From NCBI RefSeq assembly GCF_900105145.1, contig NZ_LT629752.1, forward strand, positions 124,001 through 188,000: a stretch of 64,000 nt of DNA. The letters are read 5' to 3'. Under the pieces are notes generated by a model. That model did no database searches and was not told the origin of the DNA. It was given only the letters and a program-made list of their open reading frames with translations. Both the position numbers and the translations under genes were made by a program. This stretch comes from Polaribacter sp. KT25b. GTDB taxonomy: Bacteria > Bacteroidota > Bacteroidia > Flavobacteriales > Flavobacteriaceae. Shown here piece by piece: positions 44,598 through 53,833 of this stretch; within the stretch, counting starts at the first letter, position 1; every line of letters begins with the position of its first letter.

Positions 44598-45881
44598 TTA
44601 TTTCATTAAATAAGCTTTCAAATCTTCATAAGTTGAAGCTTTTATAGCTACTTTAGTATTATTGATTACTTTTTTAATTTGTTCTGGTATTTCTACTTTT
44701 ACTGGTAAAGTTTCTTCTACAACATCTAAGAATTTTACTGGATGTGCAGTTTCAAGAAAAACTCCGAATTCGTTTTCTTTTAATCCATGCTTTTTTAAAC
44801 CTAAGTAGCCAACTGCTCCATGAGGATCTGCAACATAGCCAGAGTTTTTGTAAATCTCCTTCATTGTTTCACGAGTTTCATCGTCAGAAAAACTATACGA
44901 AGAAAAAGCGCTTTTAAGAGCTTCTAAGTCATTATCAAACAATTCTTGTATTCTGATAAAATTACTTGGGTTACCAACATCCATAGCGTTAGAAATGGTT
45001 GCTTTAGATGGTTTTGGTTTGTAAACTCCGTCAACTAAATAATTAGGAACAGTGTCATTTACATTTGTAGATGCTACAAAATGTTTAATAGGTAAACCTA
45101 ATTTTTGTGCCATAATTCCCGCGCAAATATTTCCGAAGTTTCCACTTGGTACAGAAAAGATTAAATCTTTATGTTTTTTATGTAATTCTTTATAAGCAAA
45201 GAAAAAGTAAAACATTTGTGGCAACCAACGTGCAACATTTATAGAATTTGCTGAGGTTAATGTTTTTGTAATTTCTTCATCTAAAAAAGCGGTTTTTACC
45301 ATTTCTTGACAATCATCAAAAACGCCATCAACTTCTAGCGCAGTAATATTCTGACCTAAAGTTGTTAATTGTTTTTCTTGAATGTCACTTACTTTTCCTG
45401 AAGGATATAAAATAACAACATTTACACCTTTTGCTCCTAAAAATCCATTGGCAACAGCGCCTCCTGTATCTCCAGAAGTAGCCACTAAAACTGTAACTTC
45501 ATCATCATTATCTTTATTAAAATACTCTAAACATTGTGCCATAAATTTAGCACCAACATCTTTAAAAGCCATGGTTGGTCCGTGAAACAATTCTAGAGAA
45601 GCAATATTGTCATCAATCTTTACCAAAGGAAAATCGAAAGAAACCGTTTTTGCAACAATCTCTTTTAATTTTTCAGCAGGAATTTCATCACCGACAAATT
45701 GTTTTATTACTTCGTAAGCAATTTCGTGATTTGAATAATCAGAAATATTTTCAATAAAATCTTTTGAAAGTTGTTGAATGTTATCAGGAAAATAAATTCC
45801 TCTATCTTTTGCTAAACCTTGTACAACTGCATTTTTAAAAGTTGATTTTGGTGATTTATGGTGTAAACTGTAGTAGTTCAT
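44598..45881 (-). CDS. thrC: Threonine synthase
   Basis: A 427-residue PLP enzyme converting phosphohomoserine to threonine. The PLP lysine is in GPTMAFKDVGAKFM and the phosphate-binding loop in ATSGDTGGAVANGF. I start it at MNYYSLHHKSPKSTFKNA (45881); a longer frame back to 45953 exists, but those codons lie inside a palindromic repeat and do not look like coding sequence. Third gene of thrABC; the junction with thrB is occupied by that repeat. Confidence 0.92.
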   Translation of the reverse strand: MNYYSLHHKSPKSTFKNAVVQGLAKDRGIYFPDNIQQLSKDFIENISDYSNHEIAYEVIKQFVGDEIPAEKLKEIVAKTVSFDFPLVKIDDNIASLELFHGPTMAFKDVGAKFMAQCLEYFNKDNDDEVTVLVATSGDTGGAVANGFLGAKGVNVVILYPSGKVSDIQEKQLTTLGQNITALEVDGVFDDCQEMVKTAFLDEEITKTLTSANSINVARWLPQMFYFFFAYKELHKKHKDLIFSVPSGNFGNICAGIMAQKLGLPIKHFVASTNVNDTVPNYLVDGVYKPKPSKATISNAMDVGNPSNFIRIQELFDNDLEALKSAFSSYSFSDDETRETMKEIYKNSGYVADPHGAVGYLGLKKHGLKENEFGVFLETAHPVKFLDVVEETLPVKVEIPEQIKKVINNTKVAIKASTYEDLKAYLMK

Positions 45882-45897
45882 TTTTTGTTGATTATTA

Positions 45898-45970
45898 GTC
45901 ATTTCGAGAGAAACGAAGCAATCTGTCTGTTCGAAAGAGATTACTTCAGTCATTCTTCCTTCTTAATGAC
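45898..45970. repeat. REP-like ~73-bp palindromic element in the thrB-thrC junction
   Basis: Ends GTCATT and AATGAC, inner arms GAAGCAATCT and AGATTACTTC, and a central spacer. It has the same plan as the element at 13413-13481. It nearly fills the 94-bp gap between thrB and thrC. Confidence 0.72.
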
Positions 45971-45975
45971 GATTA

Positions 45976-46896
45976 TTATAATATTTTTATTCCTTCGTGA
46001 TTCACTTTTGAAATAAACATTTCAAAATCAATTCCCGTATTTTTATAACTTTCTTCAATGCTTTTGTAAACATTAGTAGCAACTTCATCGCCTTTACATA
46101 AAGCAAAAATTGTGGGTCCAGAACCGCTAATTCCAGCACCTAAAGCTCCAGATTTTAATGCTGCGTTTTTTACATCATCAAAAAACGGAATTAATTTTTT
46201 TCTATGAGGTTCTACAATAATATCTACTAAAGAATTACTGATTAAATTATAGTTATCTGAATATAAACCGCTAATTAAACCACCAACATTTGCCCATTGT
46301 GTAACAGCATCTTTCAAAGCTATTTCTGTAGGTAAAACTTCTCTAGCATCTTTTGTTTTTACTTCTACCTGCGGATGAATGGCTACAACTCTTAATTCAC
46401 TAGGAACCGGTAATTTTATAATTTCTAAAGGACTGTAGCTTCTTACTAAAACGAAACCACCATAAATTGCTGCAGAAACATTGTCTGCAATTGGAGTTCC
46501 GCAAGCAACTTCTTCGCCAAACATGGCAAATTTTGTCAATTCTAAATCAGAATATATATTTCCTAATAATTGATTTGCTCCAAAAGCAGCACCAGCAGCA
46601 CTTGCAGCAGAACTTCCTAGTCCGCTTCCTGGAGAAAAGCCTTTGTGAATTGTTAATTCAATTCCGAAATCTGCATTTGCTTCATTCAGTATTTTTTTTA
46701 CAACGGCACTTGCGGCATTTTCATCAACATTGTAAGTTAAATTTGCACCTGTAATATTGGTTATTTTAACGCCCTTTTCAGTTGTTTTTGTAAAGGTCAT
46801 TTCATCTCCAATTGCATCAACAGCAAAACCTAGAGAATCAAATCCGCAAGAAACATTGGCAACAGTAGCGGGAGCAAAAATTTTTAAATAATCCAT
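45976..46896 (-). CDS. thrB: Homoserine kinase
   Basis: A 306-residue GHMP kinase. The ATP-binding motif is SPGSGLGSSAASAAG and the start KIFAPATVANVSCGFDSLGFA and SGSGPTIFALC complete the family pattern. It phosphorylates homoserine for ThrC. Second gene of the thr operon. A second palindromic repeat separates it from thrA. Confidence 0.95.
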   Translation of the reverse strand: MDYLKIFAPATVANVSCGFDSLGFAVDAIGDEMTFTKTTEKGVKITNITGANLTYNVDENAASAVVKKILNEANADFGIELTIHKGFSPGSGLGSSAASAAGAAFGANQLLGNIYSDLELTKFAMFGEEVACGTPIADNVSAAIYGGFVLVRSYSPLEIIKLPVPSELRVVAIHPQVEVKTKDAREVLPTEIALKDAVTQWANVGGLISGLYSDNYNLISNSLVDIIVEPHRKKLIPFFDDVKNAALKSGALGAGISGSGPTIFALCKGDEVATNVYKSIEESYKNTGIDFEMFISKVNHEGIKIL

Positions 46897-46904
46897 TTTT
46901 TTAA

Positions 46905-46966
46905 GTTTTCAGTAAGCAGTATTCAGTTTGCAGTCAGTTGATTACTGATAACTGCCTACTGAAAAC
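46905..46966. repeat. Palindromic CAGT-rich repeat in the thrA-thrB junction
   Basis: Arms GTTTTCAGTAAGCAGT and ACTGCCTACTGAAAAC match at 15 of 16 positions, and inner CAGTCAGT/ACTGATAACTG can extend the pairing. No T-run follows on the minus strand, so it is not a standard terminator. Confidence 0.7.
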
Positions 46967-46978
46967 TGTTTACTTATT

Positions 46979-49417
46979 TTATTGATTCGCAATTCTAATT
47001 ACATCAGCAAAAATACCAGAAGCAGTAACATCTGCACCAGCACCAGCACCTTTTATAATTAAAGGATTTTCTGGATATCTGTCAGTAAAAAATAATACAA
47101 TATTATCACTTCCTTCTAAATTATAAAAAGGATGATCTGAAGGAATATGTTGTAAACCAACATTCGCTTTTCCGTCAACAAATTCTGCAACATATTTTAA
47201 ACGACAGTCTTTGTCATTTGCTTCTTTAAATATATTTTGAAAATGTGCTTCGTTTTTAGTTAACGATGCATAAAAATCGTCATTATTAGTTGTGTTTAAA
47301 CTGTCGTCAGGTAAAAAAGCATTTTTAGCAATTTCTTCTAATTCCATTTTATAACCACTTTCTCTGGCTAAAATTAAGATTTTTCTAGCAACATCAACAC
47401 CACTTAAATCAATTTTTGGATCCGGTTCTGTATATCCTTCTTTTTGAGCAGCAGCAACCACATCATGAAAAGTTGAATCTGCATTAAAGTTATTGAAAAC
47501 AAAATTTAAACTTCCAGATAATACTGCTTGAATTTTATTGACCCTATCGCCAGAGTTTACTAAATTCTTTAAAGTATCTATAATTGGTAAACCTGCACCA
47601 ACATTTGTTTCAAATAAGAAAGAAGCATTGTATTTTCTAGAAACTTGTTTTAAGGTTTTATAATTGTCGAAGCTAGAAGCACAAGCAATTTTATTACAAG
47701 TTACAACAGAAATGCTATCACGTAAATATTTTTCATAGATTTCAGAAACTTGCTGATTTGCAGTATTGTCTATAAAAACACTATTAATATGGTTGCTTTC
47801 TTTTACTTTTTTATGAAAACTGTCTAAAGTTGTAGGTTCTCCGTTTTCTAAAGCTTCTTTCCAATTATTTAGATCGATACCATTATCATCGAAAGCCATT
47901 TTTTTAGAATTCGCAATTCCGATAACCTTAATACTTAATTTTAAGTTTTCTTTTAAGAACTTTTTTTGTTGATGTATTTGAGCTAAAAAGCGTTCGCCAA
48001 CATTACCAACACCAGTTACAAACAAGTTTAGTTGTTTCGTTCTTTCTTCAAAGAATTGCTCATGTAATGTGTTTAAAGCCTTTTTTGCATCGTATTTATT
48101 AATAACTGCAGAGATGTTTTTTTCTGATGAACCTTGTGCAATTGCTCTAACATTTACATTATTTCTTCCTAAGGCGCTAAACATTTGTCCGCTTAAACCT
48201 TGGTAGTTTTTCATGCTCTCACCAACAACAGCTATAATTGCCAAATCTTTTTCTACAATGATTGGCTTTATTTTTTTCTTGTCTATTTCTATGCTAAAAG
48301 TTTCGTCTAAAAGTTCTTTTGCTTTTGCAGCATCATTTTCATAAACACCCACACAAATTGAATGTTCAGAAGAAGCTTGTGTTATAAAAACAACATTTAT
48401 TTTTGCTATAGAAAGTGTTTCGAACAAACGCTTAGAAAAACCAGGGATGCCAATCATTCCTCCGCCTTCTAAAGTAATTAAGCTGATGTCTTCAATATGC
48501 GAAATTCCTTTAACTTCATTGCTGTTTTTTGGATTATTACAAATTAATGTTCCAAAATTATCTGGCTCAAAAGTATTTTTAATTCTAATAGGAATTTCTT
48601 TTCTTAAAGCTGGTTGAATTGTTGGTGGATATAAAACTTTTGCGCCAAAATGAGACAATTCCATTGCTTCTTCATAAGAAATTTCTGAAATAGGATATGC
48701 TTGTTTCACAACTCTCGGATTTGCAGTAAACATCCCAGAAACATCTGTCCAAATTTGTAATTCATCAGCATTTAAAGCAGCAGCGTAAATTGCTGCGGTA
48801 AAATCAGATCCACCTCTTCCTAATGTTGTAGTTTCTCCATTTATATCAGAAGAAATAAAGCCACCTAAAACAACAACTTGATGTTTGTTTTTTTCAAAAA
48901 ATGAAGCTATATTTTTATCAGTAACCTTAAAATTCACTTGAGCATTTAAATAATCATTATTCGTAATTATTAAATCTCTGCTCTCTCCATGAATTGCGTC
49001 AAATAATTCTTTTGCAGCATTTGCAATAATATAAGAAGAAAGTCTTTCGCCAAAACTAGAAATCTTAGCCAATGTTTTGTCAGACAATTCTTGTAATAAA
49101 AAAACACCTGAATAAATGGATTCTAATCTATCAAACAGATAAGTAACCTCTTTTTTAACTTCTTTTATGTTTTTTGTAATTAGATCATCAATGGTATCAA
49201 AATGCAATTCTTTAATTGAGTCTAAGGTTTTTTTAGCTGAAACAATATCTTCTAAAGCTGCATCAGCACCTGCTAAAAGGTTATTTGTTGTTTTTCCAAA
49301 AGCAGAAACTACAACAGCTACTTTATTTTCTTTTGCTATTTTAGCAACAATGTCTAAAACTTTTTTGATGTTTTCTGAGTTAGCTACAGACGAGCCTCCA
49401 AATTTTAATACTTTCAT
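46979..49417 (-). CDS. thrA: Bifunctional aspartokinase / homoserine dehydrogenase
   Basis: An 812-residue fusion. Residues 1-300 are aspartokinase (KVLKFGGSSVAN; TTLGRGGSDFTA), about 310-460 are two ACT domains, and about 465-812 are homoserine dehydrogenase (LFVTGVGNVGERFL, then KIDLSGVDVARKILILARE). It catalyses steps 1 and 3 of threonine synthesis and is likely threonine-inhibited, as in E. coli ThrA. It heads thrABC and is preceded by a candidate threonine leader peptide. Confidence 0.95.
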   Translation of the reverse strand: MKVLKFGGSSVANSENIKKVLDIVAKIAKENKVAVVVSAFGKTTNNLLAGADAALEDIVSAKKTLDSIKELHFDTIDDLITKNIKEVKKEVTYLFDRLESIYSGVFLLQELSDKTLAKISSFGERLSSYIIANAAKELFDAIHGESRDLIITNNDYLNAQVNFKVTDKNIASFFEKNKHQVVVLGGFISSDINGETTTLGRGGSDFTAAIYAAALNADELQIWTDVSGMFTANPRVVKQAYPISEISYEEAMELSHFGAKVLYPPTIQPALRKEIPIRIKNTFEPDNFGTLICNNPKNSNEVKGISHIEDISLITLEGGGMIGIPGFSKRLFETLSIAKINVVFITQASSEHSICVGVYENDAAKAKELLDETFSIEIDKKKIKPIIVEKDLAIIAVVGESMKNYQGLSGQMFSALGRNNVNVRAIAQGSSEKNISAVINKYDAKKALNTLHEQFFEERTKQLNLFVTGVGNVGERFLAQIHQQKKFLKENLKLSIKVIGIANSKKMAFDDNGIDLNNWKEALENGEPTTLDSFHKKVKESNHINSVFIDNTANQQVSEIYEKYLRDSISVVTCNKIACASSFDNYKTLKQVSRKYNASFLFETNVGAGLPIIDTLKNLVNSGDRVNKIQAVLSGSLNFVFNNFNADSTFHDVVAAAQKEGYTEPDPKIDLSGVDVARKILILARESGYKMELEEIAKNAFLPDDSLNTTNNDDFYASLTKNEAHFQNIFKEANDKDCRLKYVAEFVDGKANVGLQHIPSDHPFYNLEGSDNIVLFFTDRYPENPLIIKGAGAGADVTASGIFADVIRIANQ

Positions 49418-49505
49418 CTTTTTATGATAATAGTTATGTAATATATTTTATGATGTTATTTCGTTTTTACGAAAAATAGTTGACCTAAATGATATGAATA
49501 TAAAT

Positions 49506-49520
49506 AACCCCTAAAGGGTT
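49506..49520 (-). promoter_or_regulatory. Hairpin overlapping the end of the thr leader frame
   Basis: AACCC and GGGTT form a 5-bp stem around 5 bases over the leader stop codon. Only a weak T-rich stretch follows, so it may be a pause or protector hairpin and not the terminator. A further small hairpin, TTTCGT-AAAA-ACGAAA, occurs nearer thrA. Confidence 0.5.
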
Positions 49521-49555
49521 GTAGTTGTAGGTGTTGTGCGAATAATAGTGTTCAT
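49511..49555 (-). CDS. thrL: Candidate threonine operon leader peptide
   Basis: A 14-codon frame, MNTIIRTTPTTTTL, ATG at 49555 and TAG at 49511, lies 94 bp upstream of thrA on the same strand. Seven of 14 residues are Thr and two are Ile, the same regulatory pair as in the E. coli thr leader. Six of the seven Thr codons are clustered in the last eight codons, where a stalled ribosome would cover the overlapping hairpin. A -7-like box lies 65 bp upstream. The composition is very unlikely by chance; function by attenuation is inferred. Confidence 0.75.
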   Translation of the reverse strand: MNTIIRTTPTTTTL

Positions 49556-49619
49556 AGAAATACATACTACAGAAGTAGTTTTAGAAGAATTTGTATTTAA
49601 TTTAGAAAGATTCACATCA

Positions 49620-49627
49620 CAAAAATA
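49620..49627 (-). promoter_or_regulatory. Putative thr operon promoter -7 box
   Basis: TATTTTTG on the minus strand matches TAnnTTTG and would give a start near 49613, about 58 nt before the leader ATG. No TTG -33 box is evident. Confidence 0.4.
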
Positions 49628-49712
49628 GTGGTATTATTTATTTTGATAGGTTTTACTGGGTATTATTTTATGTTTATATGTAATTAATACGATTATCTTA
49701 AAAAACTAAGGA

Positions 49713-51293
49713 CTATACATGTAAATTCCTATTTTTTTTAGATATAATTATTTTTTCTTTAATAATTGTAGCTATGGGTTTGTTTTGTATTTTACTTTCT
49801 AACCAAGATAAGATATCTAAATATAAAAACGCTCTTTTTTCATACGGATGATCTTCGTATTTTTTTAATTTTGAATGTATTTTTTTAAATTCATTTTTAA
49901 TTTCATGCGGAAAGATATCACTTAAATCTCTAATAGAAGTTAAGAAAACCTTTTGTACTTCTTGTAAGTTTTCCATTTTCAATAAAAATTTATAAGTATC
50001 TAAAAACTGTCTTTCTAAATCATAATCTAAACCACATTCATAATGTGCAATTAGGTTTAAAATTCTGGCGAAGCATTGTAAATCTTCTGCGGAACTTAAA
50101 TTTTTAGACTTGATAATTTTTTGTAAATATTCTATACAAAGCTCGTTTTTACCCATTCCAAAATACAAACAGGCAATTTTGTAATAAAGCATTACTATGT
50201 GATGATTATCAAGTCTGTCTCTGTAATTTTCAATTTTTTGATTGATAATATCAACAAGATATTCACCTTCAGAAAAAGTAGCTTCTAAAAAGTGTAAATG
50301 TAATTTGTTTGTGTATGTGTATTCGAAAATTAGTAACTCAGTATTTGTGTTTATTGGTATATTTTTTTGTGCAACATCTTCTTCAAAAGAAGTGAGTTCT
50401 TTTTTAAATGTTGTTCTTTTCTGAACAAGAAAACAGGCTTCTAGTAAATAGTTTATTCCTTTTAAGTAAAATACAGGGTGTAAATTAATGTATTTTTTAT
50501 CCTCTTTAAATAAGTCTACCCATTTTCTGGCATATTTATAGCTTTGTAAAAAATCTTGAGTTAAGAAACTAAACCATAAATGAGATTTGTATAACCATAG
50601 TTTTTCTCTAAATCCTAGATTATTAAATTTATATCTTGGTATTTTACCATAAAAATAGGTGTTCACAAACTCTAATTCTTCATTGTTTTTTACATACCCA
50701 TTTTGCAATAAATGACTGTATAGTTGAAGCGACAAATTAGATAATTTACTTGCCAGCACATTTTGCAAACTCAACTCTTTTGCTTGTACAGAAAGTTGAT
50801 CTGCTCTGTTGCTTAAACTTCTTGTAATGTATTGTGTTTCAATTACTTTTTCTAGTTCTACAATTTCGTAAGCAATATTTTTCTCTTCATTATCAAGTGC
50901 TAAATGTTTCGCTTTTTCTAACAGTTTTAAACTTTGTTTGTATAATCCTTTCTGATACAAAACGGTTGCGAAATCTAACTGTTCTCTAAGTTGAATTCTG
51001 ATGTTTTTATGTGCAGGATTCAATCGAAGACTTATTAATATTTGCTTGTACAAATGCGCTTTTAAATTAGAAAGCTGTTGTTTCGAAACGATACCGCTAT
51101 TTATAATGACTTTTTCGTCATATACTTTTAATTTTTCTAAAAACTTAAAAAGCGAAAAGAATTTAGCGTCAATATTACCACCTAATCTACCAACATATAA
51201 ATTAAACTGCCTCTTTTCAGACTTTGTTAAAGACTTGATAAGAACAAAAAGAGCGTCATTTTGTTGATTGGCTGATGTAACAATTTTACTCAT
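49713..51293 (-). CDS. Conserved helical protein of unknown function
   Basis: A 526-residue soluble protein, almost wholly alpha-helical, rich in K, L and Y with repeated ~35-residue helix pairs that look TPR-like (LYQKGLYKQSLKLLEKAKHLA; ACLYFGMGKNELCIEYLQKI). No signal peptide, membrane helix or catalytic motif. I recall similar proteins in flavobacteria without function. It is divergent from leuA and 295 bp upstream of thrA; the thr promoter lies after it, so the two need not be co-transcribed. Confidence 0.7.
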   Translation of the reverse strand: MSKIVTSANQQNDALFVLIKSLTKSEKRQFNLYVGRLGGNIDAKFFSLFKFLEKLKVYDEKVIINSGIVSKQQLSNLKAHLYKQILISLRLNPAHKNIRIQLREQLDFATVLYQKGLYKQSLKLLEKAKHLALDNEEKNIAYEIVELEKVIETQYITRSLSNRADQLSVQAKELSLQNVLASKLSNLSLQLYSHLLQNGYVKNNEELEFVNTYFYGKIPRYKFNNLGFREKLWLYKSHLWFSFLTQDFLQSYKYARKWVDLFKEDKKYINLHPVFYLKGINYLLEACFLVQKRTTFKKELTSFEEDVAQKNIPINTNTELLIFEYTYTNKLHLHFLEATFSEGEYLVDIINQKIENYRDRLDNHHIVMLYYKIACLYFGMGKNELCIEYLQKIIKSKNLSSAEDLQCFARILNLIAHYECGLDYDLERQFLDTYKFLLKMENLQEVQKVFLTSIRDLSDIFPHEIKNEFKKIHSKLKKYEDHPYEKRAFLYLDILSWLESKIQNKPIATIIKEKIIISKKNRNLHV

Positions 51294-51386
51294 AATATAT
51301 TGATGTTTAAATACTTGTGTTTTTTATAAGTATATTAGAAATCGTGAAAGATGTTGTGCAAAAGTAATATTTGAAAATACAATATA

Positions 51387-51394
51387 TACTTTTG
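51387..51394 (+). promoter_or_regulatory. leuA promoter -7 box
   Basis: TACTTTTG matches TAnnTTTG and lies 28 bp before the leuA ATG. It overlaps an upstream in-frame extension that begins at TTG 51371, so that extension is not used as the start. Confidence 0.5.
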
Positions 51395-51421
51395 GTCAAA
51401 TATAAAGATAATCTTTACAAA

Positions 51422-52600
51422 ATGATGCAAGATAATAAAGTTCAAATTTTTGACACTACTTTAAGGGATGGAGAGCAAGTGCCTGGTTGTAAACTTGATA
51501 CTAAACAAAAATTAGTAATCGCAGAAAGATTAGATTTACTAGGTGTAAATGTTATAGAGGCAGGTTTTCCAGTTTCAAGTCCTGGAGATTTTATTTCTGT
51601 GTCTGAAATTGCTAAAATTGTAAAAAACGCTACAGTTTGTGGTTTAACTAGAGCTGTAGAAAATGATATAAAAGTTGCTGCAGAAGCATTAAAATTTGCA
51701 AAATATCCAAGAATTCATACTGGTATTGGAACAAGTGATTCACATATAAAATTCAAATTTAATTCAACCAGAGAGCAAGTTATAGAACGCGCAGTAAAAG
51801 CAGTTTCATATTCAAAATCTTTTGTAGAAGACGTAGAGTTTTATGCAGAAGACGCAGGTAGAACAGATAACGAATTTTTAGCAAGAGTTTGTGAAGCCGT
51901 TATAAAAGCGGGTGCAACTGTTTTAAATATTCCTGATACAACAGGTTATTGTTTGCCAGAAGAATATGGAGCAAAAATGAAATATTTACGCGAAAACGTT
52001 AAAGGTATTGATAATGTAATTCTTTCTTGTCATTGTCATAACGATTTAGGAATGGCAACTGCAAACTCAATTGCTGGTGTAATAAATGGTGCTCGACAAA
52101 TAGAATGTACCATAAATGGGATTGGTGAAAGAGCAGGAAATACAGCTTTAGAAGAAGTTGTAATGGTACTAAAACAACATCCATATTTAAATTTAGAAAC
52201 AAGTATTAATACAAAACTGTTATACGATACTAGTATTATGGTTCGCGAAAGTATGGGAATGCCTGTGCAACCTAATAAAGCAATTGTTGGTGCAAATGCA
52301 TTTGCTCATAGTTCTGGAATTCATCAAGATGGAGTTATAAAAAACAGAGAAACATACGAAATTATGGATCCGGAAGATGTTGGTGTTACAGAAAGTGCAA
52401 TTGTTTTAACAGCAAGAAGTGGAAGAGCGGCGTTGGCTTATAGAGCAAAAAAAATAGGATATGAACTTACAAAAGTACAGTTAGACGTTGCGTATACTTC
52501 ATTTTTAAAGTTAGCTGATACACAAAAAGAAATCAAAAATGATGATATTCACACTATTATGAAAGTGGTGAGTAAGGTTTCTAAAATTACAATGGTATAA
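51422..52600 (+). CDS. leuA: 2-isopropylmalate synthase (short form)
   Basis: A 392-residue enzyme from the ATG at 51422 (a second ATG follows at once). The catalytic TIM barrel is complete: [27 protein letters not shown] and the GIHQDG motif. It stops shortly after the linker domain and lacks the C-terminal LeuA dimer domain that binds leucine in ~515-residue enzymes. Direct leucine feedback is therefore unlikely. Homocitrate or citramalate synthase are alternatives, but leuB next door favours LeuA. leuC and leuD are not in the window. Confidence 0.85.
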   Translation: MMQDNKVQIFDTTLRDGEQVPGCKLDTKQKLVIAERLDLLGVNVIEAGFPVSSPGDFISVSEIAKIVKNATVCGLTRAVENDIKVAAEALKFAKYPRIHTGIGTSDSHIKFKFNSTREQVIERAVKAVSYSKSFVEDVEFYAEDAGRTDNEFLARVCEAVIKAGATVLNIPDTTGYCLPEEYGAKMKYLRENVKGIDNVILSCHCHNDLGMATANSIAGVINGARQIECTINGIGERAGNTALEEVVMVLKQHPYLNLETSINTKLLYDTSIMVRESMGMPVQPNKAIVGANAFAHSSGIHQDGVIKNRETYEIMDPEDVGVTESAIVLTARSGRAALAYRAKKIGYELTKVQLDVAYTSFLKLADTQKEIKNDDIHTIMKVVSKVSKITMV

Positions 52601-52695
52601 AAAAGCAAAAGAAATTTTGTCTTCAATAATAGTTATATTACTTTTGATTTAACTTCTGTTTAAATAAAATAGTAGTTTTAATCATAAAATAAATA

Positions 52696-53817
52696 ATGAA
52701 ATTAACAATTGCTGTAATTCCTGGAGACGGTATTGGACCAGAAGTAACTGCACAAGCTAAAAAAGCTTTGGATGCAGTTGCAGAAGTTTATGACCATATT
52801 TTTTTATACAAAGAAGCACAAATGGGTGCTTGTGCAATGGAATCTACTGGAAATCCTTTGCCAGATGCAACTATCGAAATTTGTAAAAAAGCAGATGCTA
52901 TCTTATATGGAGCAATTGGAACTTTAAAATACGATAACGATCCAGAAGCTAAAATAAGACCAGAACAAGGGTTATTTCGATTAAGAAAAGAGCTAGGTTT
53001 ATATTGTAACGTAAGACCTGTAAAAGCTTACGAAAAATTAGTTAAAAATTCTCCACTAAAAAAAGAAGTAATACAAGGTGCAGATATTGTAATTTATAGA
53101 GAATTAAGTGGCGGAATTTATTTTGACACAAAAGAATTAAGTGAAGATGGATTATCTGCTTTTGACATTTGTTCTTATACTGTTGATCAGATTTCAAAAG
53201 TAGCACACTTAGCTTTTAAAGCAGCTCAAAATAGAAAGAAAAAAGTTACTTTAATTGATAAAGCTAATGTTTTGGAAACTTCTCGTTTATGGAGAAAGAC
53301 AGTAACAGAAATCGCAAAAGAATATACAAATGTAGAGTTAGATTTTATGTTTGTAGATAATGCAGCATTACAAATTGTTTTAAATCCAAAACAATTTGAT
53401 GTTATATTAACAGAAAACCTTTTTGGTGATATTATTTCTGATGAAGCCAGTGTAATTAGTGGTTCTATTGGTTTGTTGGCTTCGTCTTCAATTGGAGAAA
53501 AAACTGCAATGTTCGAGCCTATTCATGGTTCTTATCCGCAAGCAAAAGGAAAAGATATCGCAAATCCGTTAGCTTCAATTTTATCAGCAGCTATGCTTTT
53601 AGAACATTTTGGTTTGCAAGAAGAATCAGATGCAATAAAAAGAGCTTTAGAAAAATCGTTAACTTTAGGTATTACAACAGAAGATATAAAAGGTAAAAAT
53701 CAATACTCTGCATCAACATCAAAAGTAGGAGGTTTTATTGCAGACTATATTTTAAATCAAGAAGATAGTAATATGAATTTTAAAAATATTCATATGGGTC
53801 AAAGTACAATTATTTAA
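52696..53817 (+). CDS. leuB: 3-isopropylmalate dehydrogenase
   Basis: A 373-residue NAD-dependent dehydrogenase: VIPGDGIGPEV at the start, YRELSGGIYFD, LTENLFGDIISDEASVISGSIGLLASSS and EPIHGSYPQAKGKDIANPLA. It oxidises isopropylmalate in leucine synthesis. The tail NFKNIHMGQSTII extends past the usual end. It starts 95 bp after leuA. A leader peptide and terminator separate it from ilvD. Confidence 0.93.
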   Translation: MKLTIAVIPGDGIGPEVTAQAKKALDAVAEVYDHIFLYKEAQMGACAMESTGNPLPDATIEICKKADAILYGAIGTLKYDNDPEAKIRPEQGLFRLRKELGLYCNVRPVKAYEKLVKNSPLKKEVIQGADIVIYRELSGGIYFDTKELSEDGLSAFDICSYTVDQISKVAHLAFKAAQNRKKKVTLIDKANVLETSRLWRKTVTEIAKEYTNVELDFMFVDNAALQIVLNPKQFDVILTENLFGDIISDEASVISGSIGLLASSSIGEKTAMFEPIHGSYPQAKGKDIANPLASILSAAMLLEHFGLQEESDAIKRALEKSLTLGITTEDIKGKNQYSASTSKVGGFIADYILNQEDSNMNFKNIHMGQSTII

Positions 53818-53833
53818 AAAGATAAAATTTTTA

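Noticed and set aside
45882..45953. N-terminal extension of ThrC starting at 45953
   Set aside because: The extra codons run through a palindromic repeat and do not resemble threonine synthase; the ATG at 45881 gives the normal N terminus.
51303..51329. Eight-codon frame MFKYLCFL upstream of leuA as a leucine leader peptide
   Set aside because: Only two Leu codons, no following terminator, and it lies upstream of the leuA -7 box, so it would not be in the leuA transcript.
51313..51335. ATACTT...AAGTAT inverted pair upstream of leuA as a nitrate-type operator
   Set aside because: The spacer is about 11 bp, not 2, and the context is unrelated.
51371..51421. TTG start at 51371 for leuA
   Set aside because: The extension covers the TACTTTTG promoter box and adds residues foreign to the family.
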